From assembly GCA_963556495.2 (NCBI GenBank), contig OY747702.1, positions 39,047,680 through 39,111,679 of the forward strand: DNA of 64,000 nt, in the 5' to 3' direction. The notes below the pieces were generated by a model. The model ran no database searches and was not told where the DNA came from. It was given only the letters and a program-made list of their open reading frames with translations. Below are positions 62,729-64,000 of this stretch, in pieces (positions within the stretch are counted from its first letter, which is position 1; the number at the start of each line of letters is the position of its first letter). A program made the translations under genes and the position numbers. This stretch comes from Valencia hispanica. Its lineage: Eukaryota; Chordata; Actinopteri; Cyprinodontiformes; Valenciidae.

Positions 62729-64000
62729 ACACACTCCTCTAAGGTCAAAATTGAAAGTGGAATTATTAACAAGTGCAAGAATAATGTCAGAGTGGACATT
62801 TTATAAATATTAGTTCTACTCATAATCAGTTATTCTGCTGGTTATATGGGGCTTAGACACACTCATAGAACAAAAGATCAGACAGAAACCAAAGAAAATG
62901 CAAACAACAACACCCATTTAACTTGAATAATCTGTAAATCACAGGAATGAGCCAAGATTAAATCGCATATTGAATTGAATTTTGCTATTTTTTTTAATAG
63001 AATCCATATTCTTATTTATGTAATTGTGAAAGCCTTGTAGATCCTCAAGCCTCTTATTTTTAATTTAAGTGGAGAACACAACATTATGTCAAAAACAATA
63101 TGCACTTATTTAAAAAAAAAAACTATAATCAGTCAAAGGAAAAAATAGTCATTACAGACAAAAATAAAGCAGTAATGGATTAGGGATTATGTGAATTGCG
63201 GCTTTTCCTGAATGTCGTGTGGGGTATTTTGCAGTCTTCTTTCCCTACAGTATTTCTGTGCTTTTTCTCAATTTTTTAAGGCAGCACAGCCTCAGTTTGA
63301 CCTGTCACTGTGATCTATGTTCAGGAGTATCAGAAGGGCTCAGCTGCAGGACTGATTCAGAGCTCTATAACACCCCCTCCATCCCCTCAGCCCTTCACCT
63401 ACCTCTCCGTCTCATTTGACACTGAATTAAGTCCCACCTGAGCTGCCGTCACTCCCATCATGCATCAGCCAGCCACCTGAGTCCTGCCTTCACATACTAA
63501 CCTCACAGCATCATTATGGGTCTTCCTCACTTTTTCTACAGTGAAACACACAAACATCCCGTGCAATACACGCAGATCCACGACGGTGATGAAGAAAAAT
63601 GATCACAGATTGAATTTGTTTTCAAGCTTCTTCTCCAACTCTGTGACTTAAATGGTTTTCAAAAATATCTGTCTAGTGTGATGGAAAAAGGCAAATGCAA
63701 TTGCAATCGATGGTGGAGGTTTCCATGACAATATGCACATGGGACCATTGCATTTAAGAGAAAAAGTAATAGCCAGGTTCTGCAAATCATATGGAAAAAT
63801 AGCCTAAACATCATCATTGTGACTGCCTGATGAGTATTTGTCAATTTGTCATTCAGGAGCATACAGGTGTAACATAAAAAAAAAGCCAAAGTGGAACGAT
63901 AGCTTGGAAAAGCAACTGTAGCTGTCCATCAATCTGTTATAAAGATATTTTTAAACAATTTCGAAACTTAGGATTCAGTACAAATGACAATCTTTCACAG
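62729..64000. other. intergenic DNA to the window end
   Basis: No gene recognised. A GC-richer part at about 63290-63500 with CCCCTCCATCCCCTCAGCCC-like sequence has no sustained frame. Confidence 0.5.

Overview
The window reads as vertebrate nuclear DNA, almost certainly from a ray-finned (teleost) fish. It is AT-rich and has no dense open reading frames, operons or bacterial signals. Its recognisable content is a typical teleost mix of mobile elements: L2/CR1-type and other Jockey-superfamily LINEs, an RTE/Rex3-like LINE, an L1-type ORF1, several Tc1-like transposon families, PIF/Harbinger-like and hAT elements, tRNA-derived SINEs, LTRs and many microsatellites. I found no convincing intact host protein-coding gene, no rRNA or tRNA gene and no CRISPR array. 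Nearly all long open frames are decayed transposon proteins, their antisense shadows, or translations of simple repeats.

Layout. 1-2.8 kb: AT-rich DNA with one CpG-rich coding-like island (about 830-1122), an (AC)n tract and a CCAAT/TATA promoter-like cluster (about 2.3 kb). 2.9-8.1 kb: L2-type LINE copy 1, broken or joined near 6.25-7.7 kb, with a perfect 13 x 19-bp tandem array at 6600-6846. 9.4-9.9 kb: candidate conserved non-coding element. 10.1-12.4 kb: a second Jockey-type LINE. 12.5-15.0 kb: a Harbinger-like element with terminal inverted repeats, carrying a nested Tc1-like element. 17-20.5 kb: a Tc1 fragment, a LINE 3' end and a short Harbinger derivative with the transposase N-terminus. 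21.3-22 kb: the 5' end of an L1-type LINE (minus strand).

22.28-30.21 kb is the most structured region. An apparent hAT shell is bounded by a perfect 8-bp duplication. It holds SINEs, an L2 LINE (copy 2) that was itself hit by a complete Tc1-like element and by a 757-bp solo LTR, and a second long LTR-like block. L2 copy 1 supplies the paralogous empty site for both insertions into copy 2.

30.4-40.5 kb: a dispersed teleost repeat, a minus-strand Jockey-type LINE, two oppositely oriented Tc1 fragments, a GC-rich repeat-like block, an L2 3' end and a SINE with an (ATGG)n tail. 40.5-49.7 kb: mostly AT-rich DNA with TA and poly-A tracts, two candidate conserved elements, a decayed Tc1-like copy, an RTE/Rex3-like fragment and another Tc1 terminus. 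50-51.7 kb: a heavily decayed LINE. 54.7-58.7 kb: a LINE/SINE tail, (GA)n, and a hAT transposase remnant split by a LINE 3' end. 61.6-62.1 kb: a MITE with a TTA target duplication. The rest is featureless AT-rich DNA.

The candidate conserved elements lie in a gene desert and could be distal enhancers of a developmental gene outside the window, but this is inference from composition alone. I see no previously undescribed biological system. The nested hAT shell with its empty-site evidence is the best-supported structural result.
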